Positions 16,157-25,301 of a stretch of 34,122 nt of DNA are shown here, one piece after another (position 1 is the stretch's first letter; every line of letters starts with the position of its first letter). The DNA is from Flavobacteriales bacterium (lineage in GTDB: Bacteria > Bacteroidota > Bacteroidia > Flavobacteriales > Flavobacteriaceae). Position numbers and translations under genes: made by a program. The stretch is taken from positions 1 to 34,122 of the forward strand of contig JAMOVT010000074.1 of NCBI GenBank assembly GCA_027061855.1. Direction: 5' to 3'. A model generated the notes under the pieces. The model did no database searches. It was given only the letters and a program-made list of their open reading frames with translations, and was not told the DNA's origin.

Positions 16157-17077
16157 TTATCTTTTGATTCGTTTTTGTCTCATTTTTCTTTTTCGTTTCT
16201 TGTATAGCTTAGGTTTTGTCTTGGTAATAACGGCATCCACCACATTACTTAATTTGATTGTCACTTTGTCATCATCTTCCTTGATGCTCAATTTCCATTC
16301 GGGAATTTTTCTGAAATTATATTTGGAATAAATATTTTTCACTTCGGTTAATTGCTTGGGTAAAAGAAAAATTTTGGGGTCGGGTTTAAAAATAAATTCC
16401 TGACCGTTATATACTACTATGATTGATTTTATTTGCTCATAAGTATATCCTTCGGGCTTTAACAATTTATTGTTTTCTTTATCCAGGATATTTACTTTTA
16501 AATAATCAAGATTATTTGTTTCCACATACATTTCCAACGGCAAACCTTTTGCTTCGGCTTTATAATGATTATAATATATCTTCAAATCAACCGGTTCATG
16601 CTTCTTTTTGATTAATTCCAAATAACGGGGAATAGAATATTTGTGTAAATCGGCTACTTCTTTGTCTGCCAATTTTTTGATTCGAGGATATAAAGAGGTA
16701 GCAATGACTTGATCTCCTTGTCCGTTATTTATTCTTCTCACCATCTTTTTTAAACTGTCATAAGGCATTTTCTCATATTGATATCGTATTCGGTCCAAGA
16801 TGTGTCTTCTTAAAAATTTAAATTGGTGATCTATATTCCATAAAAAATATTCATAATCCTCGGGGGTATTCACATTCAGTCCGTATTCTTTAAAATAAGT
16901 ATCGATATTTGAAGAAATTTTCTCTTGTTCTTCCCATAAAATAGTATCCAAAACCAAATGAGGATAAGTATAGGACAAGAATTGATGAGCCAATGCTTTT
17001 CTTTTTCCGGTATGTTGTGCAAAAAGAGAAGTGTATGTAAATAAAATTAATATAAATACTCTGTGTTTTTTTGACAT
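16157..17077 (-). CDS. Exported protein of unknown function, basic C-terminus
   Basis: A 306-residue protein with a signal peptide (cleavage probably after Ala20, in TSLFAQ). I do not recognise a domain. The first half is helical and rich in charged and aromatic residues ('DYEYFLWNIDHQFKFLRRHI'). The second half has alternating beta-type segments ('KSIIVVYNGQEFIFKPDP', 'VTIKLSNVVDAVI'). The last 20 residues are almost entirely Lys and Arg, which may bind nucleic acid, lipopolysaccharide or another polyanion. It begins 1 bp after the stop of the gene at 17079 and is probably co-transcribed with it. It ends 7 bp from the terminator at 16116-16149. Confidence 0.7.
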   Translation of the reverse strand: MSKKHRVFILILFTYTSLFAQHTGKRKALAHQFLSYTYPHLVLDTILWEEQEKISSNIDTYFKEYGLNVNTPEDYEYFLWNIDHQFKFLRRHILDRIRYQYEKMPYDSLKKMVRRINNGQGDQVIATSLYPRIKKLADKEVADLHKYSIPRYLELIKKKHEPVDLKIYYNHYKAEAKGLPLEMYVETNNLDYLKVNILDKENNKLLKPEGYTYEQIKSIIVVYNGQEFIFKPDPKIFLLPKQLTEVKNIYSKYNFRKIPEWKLSIKEDDDKVTIKLSNVVDAVITKTKPKLYKKRKRKMRQKRIKR

Positions 17078-17078
17078 A

Positions 17079-17423
17079 TCAAATGAGTTGATTTTCTTTA
17101 AAATAGGATATAATAGCTTCTTTCATCAAATCTTCTTGCTCTTTTGCTTTCATTTTAGGCAATAGTTTCACTCTTTTATAGTGAGGCCAAGCATCCTCGT
17201 CAAATTTATCAAACTTATAATATCCATAAGGTTCCAAAAGTTTACAAGTAGCTATATGCATTAAATTTACTTTTTCATCTTTGGTAAAAGATGGTTTTAC
17301 CCTACCCAACTCTTGAACACCTATCAAAAAAAGAATGGTATCCATTTCAGGCTCTTCTCCATCAGTGAATTTCTTCTTAAAAAAATCAACAACTTTCTTC
17401 CAATCTTGCAATTTTTCATTCAT
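17079..17423 (-). CDS. Conserved hypothetical protein, Flavobacteriia-type
   Basis: A 114-residue soluble, largely helical protein with no signal peptide. Motifs such as 'TILFLIGVQELGR', 'KDEKVNLMHIATCKLLEPYGYY' and 'DEDAWPHY' look strongly conserved and resemble, by memory, an uncharacterised Flavobacteriia family. His56 and Cys60 sit in the central helix. I know no function. It is the first gene of a two-gene unit with the exported protein at 16157, and a candidate -7 box is at 17450-17457. Confidence 0.75.
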   Translation of the reverse strand: MNEKLQDWKKVVDFFKKKFTDGEEPEMDTILFLIGVQELGRVKPSFTKDEKVNLMHIATCKLLEPYGYYKFDKFDEDAWPHYKRVKLLPKMKAKEQEDLMKEAIISYFKENQLI

Positions 17424-17449
17424 ATTACTCTGTTTTTTTAATCAAAATA

Positions 17450-17457
17450 CAAAAATA
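17450..17457 (-). promoter_or_regulatory. Candidate -7 box of the 17079-17423 gene
   Basis: The minus strand reads TATTTTTG, an exact TAnnTTTG match, 26 bases before the ATG. No -33 element at normal spacing. Confidence 0.35.
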
Positions 17458-17616
17458 GCTTATTTTCAAGAAGCTTTCTTACTAAACTTTTTTCAATTCG
17501 TTTTATTGAATAAAACCGGGCAAAAGTTTTGTAAAAGCCCATATTATATTTTTTAGATTTAATCCACTTTCAAAAACCATTCCTTTTCCAAGATAATATC
17601 AAACGAAAGCATGATA

Positions 17617-17654
17617 CGGATATTATGTAATCCGCAAAAAATAAATTACCTTTG
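17617..17654 (+). promoter_or_regulatory. Candidate promoter with an overlapping dyad, M28-like gene
   Basis: TACCTTTG (17647-17654) matches the -7 consensus, 32 bases before the ATG. The dyad CGGAT (17617-17621) with ATCCG (17630-17634), 8 bases apart, covers the place where a -33 element would lie. The dyad could be an operator. A clear TTTG -33 box is missing; TATG at 17624-17627 is the nearest candidate. Confidence 0.4.
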
Positions 17655-17686
17655 TATATTGCATTTTACCCAAAATATTTTCCTAT

Positions 17687-19261
17687 ATGACCAGACACAT
17701 TTACTATATTTTTTTAGCATACTTATTATTAGGCTATTCTTGTAAATCTCACAAGTTAAAGAAGTTAGAAAAAGATTACGAGCTTTCCGATAAAAAAGAG
17801 AAAAAGAAAAAGACCAAACATTTACCTACTCTCGCCGAAGTTTTTGCAGAAAGCATTACATCCGATGATTTGGACTATCACGTATATAACCTGTCTGCCG
17901 ATACTATGCAGGGAAGAAAAAACGGTACTCCCGGGCAAGAGAGAGCCGCCGAATATATCAAAGATTTCTTTATCGACGAACAAATTGCCTTTCCTCTGGA
18001 ACTCGAAGGTTATTATCAAAATTATACGGTTACACAAAACAATATGCCTGTGGTTACTTTTGAAACCGACTTGGCTGCTTATAAATACGGCGAAGATTTC
18101 ATATCCTTTTTTCCTCATGACACCATAAATATTCAACAGGATAAAATCATTTATGCAGGTTACGGAATAGAGGATTACAAATACAATGATTATGCTTATC
18201 AAGACGTGAAAGACAAGGTGGTACTGATTGCCGGAGGTGAGCCAAAAGATGCTTATGGAAATTATATTATTTCCGGCGGCAGAAAACCTTCTGAATGGTC
18301 TGCAGATCCCATTCATTCATATATCCTGAAAAGAAAAGCGGCATTGAAACACGGTGCCAAAGCCTTATTGATTTATGACCCTCAAAACACTGAATATTTT
18401 TGGCATAATTTCAAGAAAAAATTTCAAAATAAAGAATTAAGCGTATCGGCAAAATATGACTCCTTATATGATTTTTTTATCAATAAAGAAATGTTTGCCG
18501 GAATAACCGGTTATGAGGATCCTGCCGATATGTCTTATGACCGGAAAACCAGAAAACTCAGTGTGCCGGTCAAAATCTATTATAAAAATACCAATAAACT
18601 TACCCGGTCCAAAAATGTGATAGGATGGATTGAAGGGGAAGAAAAAAAGGATGAATATATTGTGGTTATTTCTCATTATGACGGATTAGGTATAAAAAAC
18701 GGAACCATATATCCAGGAGCAAACGATAATGCTTCGGGTGTAGCCGCTTCCTTCGAAATGGCAGAAGCCTTTCGCTATGCTATCGATTCAGGATATGTTC
18801 CCAAAAGAAGCCTTGTATTTATACATTTTTCCGGAAAAGAAGAAGGGATGACCGGTTCAAAATATTATATAAAACACCCTGTCGTTCCTCTTGAAAAAAC
18901 AAAAGCGGTTATTGAGCTGCATCAATTGGGAAGGTTAAAAAATGAAGACGAAATCGGCGAATTTTTCCCTGTTTATATCGGATTAGACAGGTTTGGCGAA
19001 TATGATATACGGAAAAAAATTGATGATATTCATGCGTATAATGATCATATTAAAATCCATTATAATGCGGAATATGCCCCATCGGATTTTTTGCAATTTA
19101 AAGCCATGGACATACCTGTTATCTACTACTACGGAGGAAGCTTTAACGATTATCATAAACCGACAGATATTGCAGAAAATGTCAGTTATGAGATTTTAAA
19201 AAAACGCACCAAATTCATTTTCCAAGTAATATGGAAATTGGCCAATGATAAAAATTTTTAA
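17687..19261 (+). CDS. M28-like peptidase lipoprotein with altered active site
   Basis: A 524-residue protein. A lipobox (LLGYSC) places the lipidated Cys at residue 19. Residues 20-45 are a Lys-rich linker, residues about 145-240 look like an inserted PA-type domain, and residues 300-520 are the M28 zinc-peptidase domain. Conserved metal positions are His330 and Asp332 (SHYD), Asp347 (GANDNASG), Glu385 and His490 (NDYHKPTD). The usual SGEEKG motif is SGKEEG here: the general-base Glu is Lys384. The position of the second aspartate ligand (usually N-x-D-M-x-G-R) is His412 in ELHQLGR. Peptidase activity is therefore doubtful. It is the first of four same-strand genes (gaps 21, 6 and 1 bp). The substrate is unknown. 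Confidence 0.85.
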   Translation: MTRHIYYIFLAYLLLGYSCKSHKLKKLEKDYELSDKKEKKKKTKHLPTLAEVFAESITSDDLDYHVYNLSADTMQGRKNGTPGQERAAEYIKDFFIDEQIAFPLELEGYYQNYTVTQNNMPVVTFETDLAAYKYGEDFISFFPHDTINIQQDKIIYAGYGIEDYKYNDYAYQDVKDKVVLIAGGEPKDAYGNYIISGGRKPSEWSADPIHSYILKRKAALKHGAKALLIYDPQNTEYFWHNFKKKFQNKELSVSAKYDSLYDFFINKEMFAGITGYEDPADMSYDRKTRKLSVPVKIYYKNTNKLTRSKNVIGWIEGEEKKDEYIVVISHYDGLGIKNGTIYPGANDNASGVAASFEMAEAFRYAIDSGYVPKRSLVFIHFSGKEEGMTGSKYYIKHPVVPLEKTKAVIELHQLGRLKNEDEIGEFFPVYIGLDRFGEYDIRKKIDDIHAYNDHIKIHYNAEYAPSDFLQFKAMDIPVIYYYGGSFNDYHKPTDIAENVSYEILKKRTKFIFQVIWKLANDKNF

Positions 19262-19282
19262 TAAAATTTAAAAAGTATCAAA

Positions 19283-20998
19283 ATGAAAAAGGAAATCATA
19301 GAAAAAGCAAAAGTATGGACAAAAGCTCCTTTTGACGAGCAAACCAGAGAAGAAATAAAAGAATTGATAGAAAATAATCCGGATGAACTCGAAGACCGTT
19401 TTTATAAAAACCTGGAATTCGGTACCGGAGGAATGCGCGGAATAATGGGTGCGGGAACCAACCGTATCAATAAATATACCTTGGGAAAAAACACGCAAGG
19501 ACTTGCCAACTATATCAACCGTGTTTCCAACAAAAAAGAAAAAAGTGTTGCCGTTAATTATGATGTACGTCACAACAGCAAGGAATTTGCCAAAATTGTA
19601 GCCGATGTACTTTCAGCAAACGGAATTAAAGTATATCTTTTTAAAGAATACCGCCCTACGCCCGAACTTTCTTTTGCCGTAAGGCATTTGGGAACCGATG
19701 CAGGAATTGTTTTGACAGCCTCCCATAATCCCCCGGAATATAACGGATATAAAGTCTATTGGAGCGATGGTGCGCAAATTGTCCCGCCACAAGATAAAGA
19801 AATCGTTGATGAAATCAATAAAGTAAAATTTGACGAAATTAAATTTACTCCCAATGAAGATTTGATCGAATACGTGGGAGAAGACCTTGATAAAGCATTC
19901 CTGGAAGCTTCCGTTAAACACGGAACCTTTGATGCCCCCGATCGAAGCAATATAAAAATCCTCTTTACTCCCCTACACGGAACTTCCATCACTTTGATGC
20001 CGAAAGCAATGAAAAAAGCGGGATTTACCGATTTTCATATTGTAGAAGAACAAGCCAATCCCGACCCTGAATTTTCAACCGTAAAATCTCCTAATCCCGA
20101 AGAACCCGAAGCCTTTACCATGGCCCTTAAAAAAGCCGATGAAATAGGAGCCGATATTATTCTCGCCACCGATCCGGATTCTGACCGTATTGCTGTGGCC
20201 GTGAGAGAACCCGATGGAAAAATGAGACTCCTCAATGGAAATCAAACTATGTCTATGATGGATGCGTTCTTGATTAGAAAATGGAAAGAACAAGGTAAAC
20301 TGGACGGGAATGAATTTATTGGCTCCACAATTGTCTCAACCGATATGGTTAAAAAAATCGGAGCCGCAGATAATGTAGAAGTAAAAACCGGATTGACAGG
20401 CTTTAAATGGATTGCCAAAATGATTCGTGAGGCTGAAGGGAAACAAGATTTCATCGGAGGCGGTGAAGAAAGTTTCGGTTATATGGTGGGAGATTTTGTT
20501 CGTGATAAAGATGCCATTACTTCGGGTCTATTGGCTGCCGAAATTGCTTCCGAAGCAAAATCAAATAACAGTTCATTTTTTAAAGAGTTATTAAAACTTT
20601 ATAAAAAACATGACTTTTATAAGGAAGGCCTTGTTTCACTGGTAAAGAAAGGAATTGAAGGGAAAAAAGAAATAGACCGAATGATGGTAAATTTCAGAGA
20701 AAATCCACCCAAAGAATTTGACGGTTCACCGGTGATAAGAATGGAAGACTACAAAACCTCTATTGCAAAGAACCTAAAAACCGGAGAAGAAGAAAAACTT
20801 ACAGTTGAGCCTTCCAATGTTTTGATTTTTTATACCGAAGACGGAAGCAAAATAGCCATGCGCCCCAGTGGAACAGAACCAAAGATCAAATTCTATTTCA
20901 GTGTACACAAACCTTTGAAAGAAATCGAAAATTATAAAGAAGTGGAAAAAGAATTGGATGATAAAATAGAACGGATTAAAAAAGATTTAAACTTATAA
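19283..20998 (+). CDS. Phosphohexomutase (phosphoglucomutase/phosphomannomutase)
   Basis: A 571-residue alpha-D-phosphohexomutase of the longer PgcA / PGM2-like group. It has phosphoserine Ser147 in TASHNPPEYNG, Mg-binding DPDSDR (Asp297, 299, 301), sugar loop GGEESFGY (393-400) and phosphate loop RPSGTEPK (527-534). The GGEESFGY loop and the length favour glucose-1-phosphate/glucose-6-phosphate interconversion, although mannose phosphates are possible. It is distinct from the GlmM paralogue at 9771-11156, which is 110 residues shorter and has different loops. It sits between the M28-like gene and the ABC exporter, 6 bp before the latter. Confidence 0.92.
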   Translation: MKKEIIEKAKVWTKAPFDEQTREEIKELIENNPDELEDRFYKNLEFGTGGMRGIMGAGTNRINKYTLGKNTQGLANYINRVSNKKEKSVAVNYDVRHNSKEFAKIVADVLSANGIKVYLFKEYRPTPELSFAVRHLGTDAGIVLTASHNPPEYNGYKVYWSDGAQIVPPQDKEIVDEINKVKFDEIKFTPNEDLIEYVGEDLDKAFLEASVKHGTFDAPDRSNIKILFTPLHGTSITLMPKAMKKAGFTDFHIVEEQANPDPEFSTVKSPNPEEPEAFTMALKKADEIGADIILATDPDSDRIAVAVREPDGKMRLLNGNQTMSMMDAFLIRKWKEQGKLDGNEFIGSTIVSTDMVKKIGAADNVEVKTGLTGFKWIAKMIREAEGKQDFIGGGEESFGYMVGDFVRDKDAITSGLLAAEIASEAKSNNSSFFKELLKLYKKHDFYKEGLVSLVKKGIEGKKEIDRMMVNFRENPPKEFDGSPVIRMEDYKTSIAKNLKTGEEEKLTVEPSNVLIFYTEDGSKIAMRPSGTEPKIKFYFSVHKPLKEIENYKEVEKELDDKIERIKKDLNL

Positions 20999-21004
20999 AA
21001 AGGA

Positions 21005-22840
21005 ATGGATAAACGTTATAGACAATCATTTTATCAATATGTCAAGCCTTATAAAAAATTTGCTTTTTTAAACATTATCAGTAATGTTTTTTATGCTCTT
21101 TTTTCTACATTGGCTTTTCTTGTTTTTATTCCACTGCTAAAAGTTCTTTTCTCCGAGGATGTGCAAAAAACCATTCCCAAACCGGAATGGACAGGCATAG
21201 AACATCTCAAAGAATATTCTACTCAACTTTTAAATTATCATTGGTTGGAATATATCAATTTGCACGGTCAGAAACAGGCTTTGACATTGGTAATTATTCT
21301 AGTTATCAGTATAGTGTTTTTAAAAAACCTATTCAATTATCTCGCTTTGTTTTTTATGACTTTTTTGCGAAACGGAGTATTAAAAGATATGCGTGATGAT
21401 TTATATGATAAAGTTTTATCTCTACCTATCCCTTTCTTCTCTGAAAGAAAAAAAGGAGATGTAATTGCCCGGATGACCTCAGATGTAAACGAAGTAAAAA
21501 ATGCGGCTCTGATTGTTCTTGAAATCATTGTCAGAGAACCTTTAACTATTTTATTTACAATAGTAACGATGTTGTATTTGAATTACAAACTTACTTTGTT
21601 TGTATTTCTTTTTACACCGGTCGCCGGTTATATAATTTCAGCAATAGGAAAAAAATTGAAACGGGATTCTCATCTGGTACAAAAAGAAAATTCACATTTT
21701 CTTTCTCTTATAGAAGAGACACTTACCGGACTTAAAATCATCAAAGGATTTAATGCCGAACCGGTCTTTTCAAAAAAGTTCAAAAAAATCACCCAGAAGA
21801 TTTACCGGTATTCCAATGCCATGATTAACCGTCAAAATTTGGCTCATCCGGCGAGTGAATTTCTGGGCATTCTCGTGATTGTCGCTATTGTTTGGTATGG
21901 CGGACAGCTCGTTTTGGATGAGAAAAGTTTAAGCCCTGCTGTTTTTATTACATTCATCGCCTTGGCATACAACGTATTGACTCCTGCAAAAGCAATAGCC
22001 AAAGCCAGTTATACCATACAAAAAGGAATGGCCTCGGTAGAACGGATTTTTAACATTTTGGATGCTAAAAATCCGTTAAAAGACAAGCCTAATGCCATAG
22101 AGAAAAAGAGCTTTGACCAAAAGATTTCTTTTGACCGGGTAAGTTTTAAGTATGAGCTGGATGATGTATTGAAAGATATCACCTTTGATATAAACAAAGG
22201 AGAAATGGTAGCATTGGTGGGACAATCGGGAAGTGGAAAATCTACGATTGCCAATTTATTATTGCGTTTTTATGATGTCAATAGCGGAAGCATCAAAATA
22301 GATGGGATCGATATCCGCGATATGACCAAAAAATCTCTGCGAAACTTAATGGGACTGGTCACGCAAGATTCCATTTTATTTAATGATACGGTCAAAAACA
22401 ATATAGCCTTGGGAAAACCCGATGCCACAATGGATGAAATCATTGAAGCTGCAAAAATTGCCAATGCCCATGAATTTATTATGGAATTACCTCAGGGATA
22501 TGACACCAATATCGGAGACAGTGGCAACAAACTTTCGGGAGGACAAAAACAACGTTTGAATATCGCGCGTGCCATCCTGAAAAACCCTCCTGTAATGGTA
22601 ATGGATGAAGCGACCTCCGCATTGGATACCGAATCCGAAAAGCTCGTACAAGATGCATTGGATAAATTAATGAAAGATCGAACTTCAGTAGTGATTGCAC
22701 ACCGTTTATCCACCATTAAAAATGCCGATAAAATTATCGTCTTGCATAAAGGGCGAATTATTGAAATAGGAAATCACAAAGAATTGATGGGTAAAAAAGG
22801 AACTTATCATAATTTGATTATGCTCCAATCATTCGAGTAA
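21005..22840 (+). CDS. ABC exporter, MsbA-like half-transporter
   Basis: A 611-residue fused permease-ATPase that acts as a homodimer. Residues 1-340 form six transmembrane helices, and 370-611 form the nucleotide-binding domain. Walker A GQSGSGKST is at 406-414, the Q-loop Gln at 454, signature LSGGQKQ at 510-516, Walker B VMVMDE at 530-535, and the H-loop His at 566 (IAHRLS). MsbA-type proteins flip lipid A-core or other lipids, and related ones export drugs or peptides. The sequence here does not show the substrate. It lies in a plus-strand run after the phosphohexomutase (gap 6 bp, with AAAAGGA before the ATG) and one base before priA. Confidence 0.9.
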   Translation: MDKRYRQSFYQYVKPYKKFAFLNIISNVFYALFSTLAFLVFIPLLKVLFSEDVQKTIPKPEWTGIEHLKEYSTQLLNYHWLEYINLHGQKQALTLVIILVISIVFLKNLFNYLALFFMTFLRNGVLKDMRDDLYDKVLSLPIPFFSERKKGDVIARMTSDVNEVKNAALIVLEIIVREPLTILFTIVTMLYLNYKLTLFVFLFTPVAGYIISAIGKKLKRDSHLVQKENSHFLSLIEETLTGLKIIKGFNAEPVFSKKFKKITQKIYRYSNAMINRQNLAHPASEFLGILVIVAIVWYGGQLVLDEKSLSPAVFITFIALAYNVLTPAKAIAKASYTIQKGMASVERIFNILDAKNPLKDKPNAIEKKSFDQKISFDRVSFKYELDDVLKDITFDINKGEMVALVGQSGSGKSTIANLLLRFYDVNSGSIKIDGIDIRDMTKKSLRNLMGLVTQDSILFNDTVKNNIALGKPDATMDEIIEAAKIANAHEFIMELPQGYDTNIGDSGNKLSGGQKQRLNIARAILKNPPVMVMDEATSALDTESEKLVQDALDKLMKDRTSVVIAHRLSTIKNADKIIVLHKGRIIEIGNHKELMGKKGTYHNLIMLQSFE

Positions 22841-22841
22841 A

Positions 22842-25301
22842 ATGAATGAAAAATCCAAATATTATATTGATGTTGTCCTTCCCTTGAAACTTTGGAAAAA
22901 TTTTACCTATGAAGTAAGCAGAGAGGAGTATTCATTTTTGGAAAAAGGAATGAGGGTAGCGGTTGAATTTGGAAAACAAAAAGTGCAGACCGGTATTGTT
23001 TATAAAAAACATCAAAAAAAACCTTTGCATTATGAAACCAAACCGATATTGCATATTATAGATGACGAACCTATTATCAATGAAAAGCAATGGCAACTTT
23101 TTGAGTTTATTTCTTCTTATTATTTAAGCCCGTTAGGATTGGTGGTAAAAGCCGCTCTTCCGGGAGCCTTTATGTTGGAAAGCGAAACTTATCTTCTGTT
23201 GAATGAGGATACAAAAAGTGATGACATAACCGGGCTCAAGGAAGAAGAAATTTTAATCCTTCAAGCCCTAGACTTAAAAAAAGCGATTCATATTAAAGAA
23301 TTAAGCAAACTATTGCCCAAGAAAAAAATTCTCAAAACGGTTCATGCCCTAATCAAGAAAAACAAAATCAAAACCCTTCAAGAATTCAAAGAAAAATACA
23401 AACCCAAAACGGAAATCTTCATTCAACTTCATGAGGAATGGAAAACGGAAAAGTTAAATGATTTATTAGAGGAGTTGCACAAAAAAGCACCGAAACAAAA
23501 ACTTCTATTGTTCACTTTTTTGAGTTTGCAGAGGAATGGAAAGCCGGTGGCAAAGAAAACACTTCTTAAAAAGAGCAATGCCAATGCAAACAGTTTAAAA
23601 TCACTTATGGGAAAAGGTGTTTTTTATGAGATAGAAACTTCCATCGATAGAATTCTGTTTGAAAATGCTCGTGAGCAAGCGCAAGCACTCTCCAACATAC
23701 AAGCTGATAAAAAAAAGGAAATTGAGAATTTATTTGAACAACAAAAGCCTGTTTTGTTTCACGGAGTCACTTCCAGCGGAAAAACACAAGTGTATATTCA
23801 CCTTATTCAAGAAAGTTTGCGCAAAAACAAACAGGTTCTTTATTTAGTTCCCGAAATTGCTTTAACCACTCAGCTGGTCCAACGTTTGGTTAAAATTTTC
23901 GGCAATAAAATAGCTGTTTACCATTCCCATTACACACAGCAAGAACGTCGTGAAGTCTGGATGCAAGTTTTACATAAATCCCCACAAGCTCAACTTATTT
24001 TAGCAGCTCGTTCGGGAATTTTTCTACCCTTTGTTGATTTGGATTTAATAATCGTTGATGAAGAGCACGAAAAAAGCTATAAGCAACATCAACCTGCTCC
24101 ACGGTATAATGCCCGCGATATGGCTATTGCAATGCATAAAATTCATCAAGCCAACATTGTGCTGGGATCGGCTACACCGGCTTTGGAAAGTTATTTTAAT
24201 GCACAAAAAAAGAAATTTTCACTGGTTGAACTCAATGAAAGATTTGGAAAAATAGCACTTCCCGAATTAAAAATTATTGACTTGAGAGAAGCACAGAGAA
24301 GAAAAAAGATGAAAGGATATTTTTCTCATGAAGTCCTAAATGAAATTGAAAAAACACTTTCTGAAAAAAAACAAGTCATTGTTTTCCAAAACCGTAGAGG
24401 TTATGCGCCGGTAGCCCAATGCAAGGACTGTGGCCACGTGATGGAATGCCCGCATTGTGATGTCAGCTTGACCTTGCACAGACACAGCAACAAATTAAAA
24501 TGCCATTATTGCGGTTATCAGATTGAGGCGCCCTTAGTATGCCCTGCTTGTGGTAACCCTTCCATAGAATACAAAGGAATAGGGACGGAACAAATACAAC
24601 ATGATTTGGAAAAGTTCTTTCCCGAATACAAAATTGACCGTTTGGATAGCGATACAACCAGAAATAAAAACAGTTTTACAAAGATTCTAAATCGATTCCA
24701 ACAGTTTGAAACCGACATTCTGGTAGGTACACAAATGCTTGTCAAAGGTTTGGATTTCGAGCATGTCGGCCTTGTGGTGGTCATGAATGCCGATCAATTA
24801 TTATATTTTCCTGATTTTCGTGCCGATGAAAGAAGTTTTCAAATGCTAATGCAGGTAGCAGGAAGAGCCGGCAGAAAAAAGGATCAAGGACGTGTATTGA
24901 TTCAAACTTATAATCCTTCACACCCTATCCTACAATTGGTCTTGGAAGGAAATTACAAAAAAATGTATGCACAGCAAATACGGTTGCGGAAAGAATACTT
25001 TTACCCTCCTTATTCAAAAATGGTCAATATTATTTTGAAAGAAAGAAACATACAAAAAGCCATTGAGGCTTCTCAATGGCTTAAAAAATCTTTTGATCAT
25101 TATTTCGGACAGGTTTTAGGCCCTTCCGACGGACTTATTCCCCGCATTAAAGATCGCTATATTAAGGAAATAGTAATTAAGCTTCCCGCAGGGAAAAATC
25201 TTCATCACGAGAAGCTTAAAATTTTGCATGTTTTAAATTCTTTTGAAAACATTGCTTATTTCAAATCTGTACAGGTCATTATTGATGTAGATCCTTATTA
25301 A
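22842..25301 (+). CDS. priA: Primosomal replication-restart helicase PriA
   Basis: An 819-residue superfamily-2 DNA helicase that reloads the replisome at stalled forks. The N-terminal DNA-binding domain occupies about residues 1-110. Walker A GVTSSGKT is at 308-315 and DEEH at 406-409. A two-zinc cluster uses eight cysteines (Cys527, 530, 536, 539, 554, 557, 567 and 570), followed by helicase motifs such as 'TQMLVKGLDFEHV' and 'QVAGRAGR'. The length is a little above E. coli PriA (732), owing to an expanded helical, Lys-rich linker at about 125-290. It starts one base after the ABC exporter and its stop codon overlaps that of the convergent T9SS gene by 4 bp. Confidence 0.96.
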   Translation: MNEKSKYYIDVVLPLKLWKNFTYEVSREEYSFLEKGMRVAVEFGKQKVQTGIVYKKHQKKPLHYETKPILHIIDDEPIINEKQWQLFEFISSYYLSPLGLVVKAALPGAFMLESETYLLLNEDTKSDDITGLKEEEILILQALDLKKAIHIKELSKLLPKKKILKTVHALIKKNKIKTLQEFKEKYKPKTEIFIQLHEEWKTEKLNDLLEELHKKAPKQKLLLFTFLSLQRNGKPVAKKTLLKKSNANANSLKSLMGKGVFYEIETSIDRILFENAREQAQALSNIQADKKKEIENLFEQQKPVLFHGVTSSGKTQVYIHLIQESLRKNKQVLYLVPEIALTTQLVQRLVKIFGNKIAVYHSHYTQQERREVWMQVLHKSPQAQLILAARSGIFLPFVDLDLIIVDEEHEKSYKQHQPAPRYNARDMAIAMHKIHQANIVLGSATPALESYFNAQKKKFSLVELNERFGKIALPELKIIDLREAQRRKKMKGYFSHEVLNEIEKTLSEKKQVIVFQNRRGYAPVAQCKDCGHVMECPHCDVSLTLHRHSNKLKCHYCGYQIEAPLVCPACGNPSIEYKGIGTEQIQHDLEKFFPEYKIDRLDSDTTRNKNSFTKILNRFQQFETDILVGTQMLVKGLDFEHVGLVVVMNADQLLYFPDFRADERSFQMLMQVAGRAGRKKDQGRVLIQTYNPSHPILQLVLEGNYKKMYAQQIRLRKEYFYPPYSKMVNIILKERNIQKAIEASQWLKKSFDHYFGQVLGPSDGLIPRIKDRYIKEIVIKLPAGKNLHHEKLKILHVLNSFENIAYFKSVQVIIDVDPY

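Noticed and set aside
17517-17545. GGGC...GCCC inverted repeat in the 17424-17686 gap
   Set aside because: Only four G-C pairs are supported and the interior does not pair well; it is not convincing as a terminator or small RNA.
17822-18316. 164-codon minus-strand open frame inside the M28-like gene
   Set aside because: It runs opposite a clearly conserved domain and shows no recognisable motif; it is a shadow frame.
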